A DNA stretch of 64,000 nucleotides from Glandiceps talaboti (taxonomy: Eukaryota; Hemichordata; Enteropneusta; Spengelidae), in NCBI RefSeq assembly GCF_964340395.1, contig NC_135554.1, positions 7,586,975 through 7,650,974 of the forward strand, read 5' to 3'. Positions within the stretch are counted from its first letter, which is position 1; each line of letters starts with the position of its first letter. This document shows positions 59,155 to 64,000 of the stretch, one piece after another. The notes beneath the pieces were generated by a model. That model saw only the letters and a program-made list of their open reading frames with translations. It was not told where the DNA came from and did not search any database. The position numbers and the translations under genes are program-made.

Positions 59155-60180
59155 ACCTAGATTAAAGAATGCAAAGGGAGTGGCATTATAAAGTAATACC
59201 ATGTCACCTAATAGAAATTGGTAAAATTTAAGAACATCTTCCCTGAGAAGAACTTACCTTTAAATTATCAGAGCTTCACTTTTGTTGATATAAATATATG
59301 ACTTCCGATTGTTTCAATGGTAGCGGACAGTATTCCCTATTTGACTTTTTTCCCCTAATGATATTTGTAGGGAGGGAGAAACGAACGGTGACGTTACAAA
59401 TTTCAAGTCAAGTAATCTGTCATGTGACTACCTAGACATAAATCACTGTCATGTGTGAGGACTAGATTTTGTTCTCACCACGAACACACTGTGGCATTTG
59501 TTAAACAAACAGTCATCAATTTCATCGATCATTGCCCCAATGAAGGGATTTGTCAACTTTGTTTTGCTCCTGAAATATATGTCCACCACTATCTTTGACA
59601 AATTAGTCCAAAGCTGACAAACTACCTAAGATAACGATGTAACTGTGTTTAATCATTTATTTGAGATCACTTGTATGTTTGGCTGTCTTTCAGGTACGGG
59701 AATGTTTACAGTTACTTCAAGTGTTAAATTTTTGTTTTGTCCAGTATAATGATACCAAAACTGTATGCATTACATGTTACAAACATATCTATGTCAAACC
59801 CCGACAAGTCAGATACAACGTAAACCGTCTCTTCAGTTATTTGACTGGATATTCAAGAAGTAGACATAATGGAAATTAATGGTATATTCACATCAGTAGA
59901 ATTGATTGGTATTGTTTATCACATAGGCATATCCGGGGATTGTAATTCGGGATATAAGCGCATGTGCACTTTATACTGACTGGGTGTTTTGCAATGTCTA
60001 CTGTGGACGGACATTTATTGTTGACTTTGGTACACCTGCATTGATTACCGCTACCAAATTAAAAACAATAACTTTGGGTAGTAAAATACCACCTTGCCAA
60101 CTTACTCTACTTTGAAACATTGCAGTGCACTGTCTAACATGTATTCTGCCATTTTAAAGATTTCAAGCAATAAACAAGAC
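59155..60180. repeat. Dispersed repeat family A, copy 4
   Basis: Same word order as copies 2 and 3, including cattgccccaatgaagg, gacaagtcagatacaacg and gggattgtaattcggg. Confidence 0.7.
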
Positions 60181-60220
60181 AGATATTACAAGTACAGCCA
60201 AATGTTAGAGCTTTTTCACA

Positions 60221-60780
60221 AAGCCCAGATATATTGTAAATAAATCCCATTGTTATGGATGGACGCTGAAGTTTATTTCAAATTCCACTGTTAGTTTAAT
60301 GTGTTGTTATGCCCCCCCATTCAACCTGAGGGCAGGCCCCTCCTCCTCCCACCCGGGGCATGACATTTTATGAGAGCACGAAAGGGGGAGATGGGCAAAA
60401 TTTGTTTTGACCAAAACAACCCCCCCCCTGCCGTAAATTTTGACTTAAGCCTTATGTTACTCTTCGGGAAGACCAGTATTACGTGTGACTATTGGTCGTT
60501 TGATAAAGCATATACTTCTAAGGGGTAGACCATTTGATATCTTGGGAGGGGGCTTGGTAGATTGGTGGAGAGTAATTATTTTTCCCCACCTGCTTGCCTG
60601 TGAATATTTTTTTTCTCCTTCGCCTATGCTGGCAACTTTTTTTTTCTTTCCTCCTTTGAGATATTCGGATTTTTTACGCCTATGTTGAACACCTACATTT
60701 ATTGCCACAAGTTTCTGTTTGGTGTATGTACAGAGTAATAAAGATGAGTAAAAAGATGCTGTTTTATCACACACAGATTA
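60221..60780. repeat. Composite low-copy repeats with G/C-rich tracts
   Basis: The left part resembles 5095-5165. Next come C-rich tracts (60310-60360, 60420-60430). A minus-strand frame at 60457-60774 (KKVASIGEGEKKY, PPPKISNGLPL) then looks like a repetitive element, not a gene. Confidence 0.45.
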
Positions 60781-61009
60781 TACTACATATTTCAATACAT
60801 ATTTGATTTTCAATTAAATAAACATAATTGACAGTTTGTATGCCATGGTATGATGACACACTGAAAATGCAAATCGGAAACTTGATTGTGAGCCCAAACA
60901 TTCAGACAGACCGGTCAGTTTCTCCAGCCTGGGGATAGGGGTATAGGGTGGTCAGTGTTTTTCCATTGGGCCAACAAAAAGTCACTGTCCACAGTGAATA
61001 AGTTTAATA

Positions 61010-62650
61010 AATAACTCGAAATGTTTACGACTTGTATTTGTGTCATAGCAGGGAGTGGTAAAAAGTCAAGGGTCATAAACAGCATAAGAACAGAACGGAA
61101 ATGTCATAATTAGACTAACATGAGTATCGATGTGCATTCGTTTCCGTGTATAATGCCCATTTTCTGTATGTTGGTGTGAGTTCTACTGAATGTATGCATA
61201 CATTTCAACTTTCCCAATATAAAACTTATTTTTACAATATTATAAAGGCAACAAAAGCCTACGAAACGAGACAATAACGACAAATATATTTGTACTGCGC
61301 GCTGTCAAACTTACAGCCATCCAATTTTCATCAGTGAACCGCTTTTTGAGGTGAAACCAGACAGTTTCTAGTATTGAGAATAGTGTTTCACCCTAAAAAT
61401 TAACATTTGAAATGCTTGTGGTACAACAGATACAACATCATGATCCGTGCTTCGCTCGTCTGAAATATCTAGTAGAGCTACAATATTCCTTTGTAGACTA
61501 TTAATAGGCTAGGCATATAATGACATGTACAATAAACGGTCTTCTTTTGAATACAATCAAGTATGGTTGAGTTGACCACATACTCTATAGCTCGCCTAGC
61601 CGTAGTCTAGTTCCTGATGACTGTGTTCCGAGTTTACACTACGTTATCTTGACACATTACATCTACTAAACAACGTTACACTTGCACATAATTCTGTGGT
61701 TCTCCCCCTCCCCTACAGCGTTCATATCAAGTGACCATGTCGCACATTCATATGATTTCAGTTTCAGCAGACTGGGGGTGAAGTTCGTTTTTTTACGTGT
61801 TTATTTTTACGGTTCACAGTAAACTGTTGATCATACTATCGGTGCCAAGATCACTTGACTACTTTGTTCCCAGTGTATATCATTCCAACTGTTTTGATTA
61901 ACTAAACAAATTAACTAAACAAAACTACAACTAAAACAATGCCAGATCAAGGGGAACAAAAGAGAGTGGTATACACTGATGTTGCACATGGTTGGAAAAC
62001 AACAAAAACAACAACCAGCAACTCATCACATTTTAGCGATCAACAGTTTACAGTTTTTTTGTCTACCTAAGTACGGCTATTACTATAATGGAATGATCAG
62101 TTGGTAAAAGTTGTTTTCCCCTCCAAGATCAACAAAACCAAACATTCTGTGATGATGAGAGCACTTCTAGCACATTATCCCAGTGCAAACATGAATCACA
62201 ATTTGTTATTACATGCTAAATTCCCATGATAGTCAAAGCTGCAGTACCAATTAATGAATATAATCAGCGATAACGACAGCCTGTCAATTTGTAATGGACT
62301 ACTACTGACATGCGCCACCAGCACTTCACACAGCATGGGGTTTAACCACATTTAATGCTAAGTCAGAGTAAGGACACAGATTGAAGGAAATGTGTGAGGA
62401 TAGGGTAGTGTAAAATCGGAATACGATCGTCAGGAACAAGACTATCCTAGCCTAATCCCAGCAGTATGTTTTAGGTAAAGTGCTGATAATGTTTGCTGAA
62501 TAAACAGAACGAGAACAAGTCGTTTATCGCTGCCGTCTAGTTTATCGTATTAAAGCTCTACTTGAGCTGGCCCATGACCCTTTCTAAAATAATGGGTGCT
62601 CACCCGTATAAGCACGGTAATTTCTTTGTAGTGAACTGTATTGGGTAGTT
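61010..62650. repeat. Segment duplicated at 53330-54260
   Basis: Co-linear copy of the 53.3-54.3 kb segment with about 700 extra bases inserted (61650-62400), in which nothing was recognised. The phrase at 62402-62445 also matches 1178. Confidence 0.6.
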
Positions 62651-63990
62651 ACGTTGAGGTTCTTAAAGAATGCAAAGGGCGTGGCATTGTAATGTTTACC
62701 ACTGTCATCGAGTAGAAAGTGGCACGATTTAAGAACATTCTCACTCCGAAGAACTTACCTTTGATTTTTTAGAGCTTCACTTTCGTTGATCTAAATATAT
62801 TACTTTAGATTGCTTCAATGGTGGTGAACGACAGTCTCTATAGAGCTGCTGTGTACCTAAGAATGAAGGGAGACACGAACGGAGAGTTGACGTTGTAGAG
62901 TCAAGCCAAGCAAGTTGTCATATAACTACCTAGACACATATGACTACCTCGACATAAATCACTGTCACATGAGGGGACTAGCTTTTGTTCTCAGCACACT
63001 CACACTGTGACACTTGTTTCTAAAAAAAAATAGCCATAAATTCCACCATTGCCTCAGTGACGGGGTTTACCGACTTTGTTTGGCGCCACTTTTCGAATCA
63101 GAACGTTAAATTTAATGAAAGAGGTAATGAATGTAGTCGACGGAAAGAGAATTTGCATGTGGCTGTTATCCTGAAAATACATGTCCACCGATATCTTTGG
63201 TTTTGACAAATCAGTCCAAAGCTGGCAAAAGAAATGAGTAAGTGTGACGTTGTTTCTGTTCCAATCTCTTGTTTTGAGATCGCTTGTATTCTATGCTGTG
63301 TTTCATACCAATGCAGGGGAAAATACTGACTGTTCGTGTTGATTTTAAATTGATATTTTTGTCCAATGACGATGCAACTGTCATATTGTAATTTATGACA
63401 CTTCCAACACACACACTATATGAAAAGTCATACTTGACCACGTCTTTCCACCTGGGTAAATCGTGGGCAGAGGATGTGTAAATGTGGTGAGTATGTATGA
63501 GACGAAGTCCCACCTTTGACTCAATTTACCTCCGGTGATCTCTCACCTGGTGGTTGTAGACAGTCAAAAGTGGTGCTGCGACTCGTACTACCCGGGACAG
63601 AGATGGTGGTTAGGTGGGTCACAGGTAGGGTAAAGGTGGGTAAATTTGAGTTTTCGTATAGTGACATTAAAAGATTAAGAGTCGAATTATTGTTAAAAGT
63701 CGTTTACTGCTCCCATAATTGTAGATTAGTTTAACCGTGTGTATCGACACGAGATATGGGTACACTGTATTTATTACATGTCAGATATTTCAAACCATGA
63801 CAAGTCCGATACAGCGTAGAACGTCTCGATAGTAGACTTGATTGGTATTGTTTAGCTCTCAGCCATGCAATTTGGGATATGATCCTCCAGAATGACTTCA
63901 ATAGCTGGGGCGTACGGTGGCCCCCTAGGCGACAAACTAAGACTTGGACGTTTCAAATCAAAGCTCTATTTGTCAACGTAAGTTAGTCTG
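62651..63990. repeat. Dispersed repeat family A, copy 5, interrupted by the 63410-63655 repeat
   Basis: It runs gcaaagggcgtgg, gaagaacttacctttg, cctagacacata and cattgcctcagtgacgg. The element related to 8960-9165 interrupts it. Family A then resumes (gaccatgacaagtccgatac-type words) to the window edge. Confidence 0.65.
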
Positions 63991-64000
63991 GCATAATTAC

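Noticed and set aside
60457-60774. Lysine-rich minus-strand ORF (KKVASIGEGEKKY) as a gene
   Set aside because: It spans G/T-rich low-complexity and repeat-type sequence. It looks like a dispersed element with accidental coding capacity.

Overview
The window is animal nuclear DNA. It holds spliced exons with GT-AG introns, many long dinucleotide and tetranucleotide microsatellites, relics of several retrotransposon classes, and a multi-exon cell-surface receptor gene. The repeat types and the unusual receptor architecture suggest an invertebrate, most likely a marine deuterostome such as an acorn worm or amphioxus. That placement is inference, not shown by the sequence.

The main content is a complete receptor-type protein tyrosine phosphatase (RPTP) gene on the minus strand, with its ATG at 51137 and its stop codon at 29326-29328. 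I could reconstruct 30 coding exons whose intron phases all match. They sum to 4326 nt, or 1441 residues. Domain order is signal peptide, three trefoil (P-type) modules, EGF-like, Ig-like, four fibronectin III (FN3) domains, transmembrane helix, juxtamembrane segment, active phosphatase domain D1, degenerate phosphatase domain D2, and a C-terminal YANF motif. The catalytic half and tail resemble the R4 class (RPTP alpha/epsilon), but the ectodomain is quite unlike that class.

Downstream on the same strand (16740 to 8277) lies a second copy of the 5' half only: signal peptide, three trefoils, EGF, Ig, FN3-1 and the first half of FN3-2. All eight exons are open and phase-compatible. Sequence similarity between the copies stops inside the intron that follows. 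No FN3-2 second half, transmembrane or phosphatase exon is visible from there to base 1. The copy is therefore a truncated or secreted ectodomain gene, or a gene with a very long intron whose 3' half lies outside the window.

Region by region: 1-8.2 kb is repeat-rich, with two LINE reverse-transcriptase relics and a perfect 66-bp-arm hairpin element flanked by a 9-bp target duplication. 8.3-16.7 kb is the partial RPTP copy, with an antisense 5'-truncated LINE in one intron. 17.1-18.1 kb is a near-perfect palindrome of about 395-bp arms sitting upstream of that copy. 18-29 kb is intergenic and repetitive, including a broken tyrosine-recombinase ORF. 29.3-51.1 kb is the full RPTP gene. 51.4-52.3 kb is a broken Tigger/Jerky-type transposase next to its promoter. 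52.4-64 kb is intergenic repeats. Several blocks upstream of the full gene (52.4-58.7 kb) recur in the same order upstream of the partial copy (18.5-26.1 kb), so the duplicated unit is larger than the genes themselves. No tRNA, rRNA or CRISPR array was recognised.
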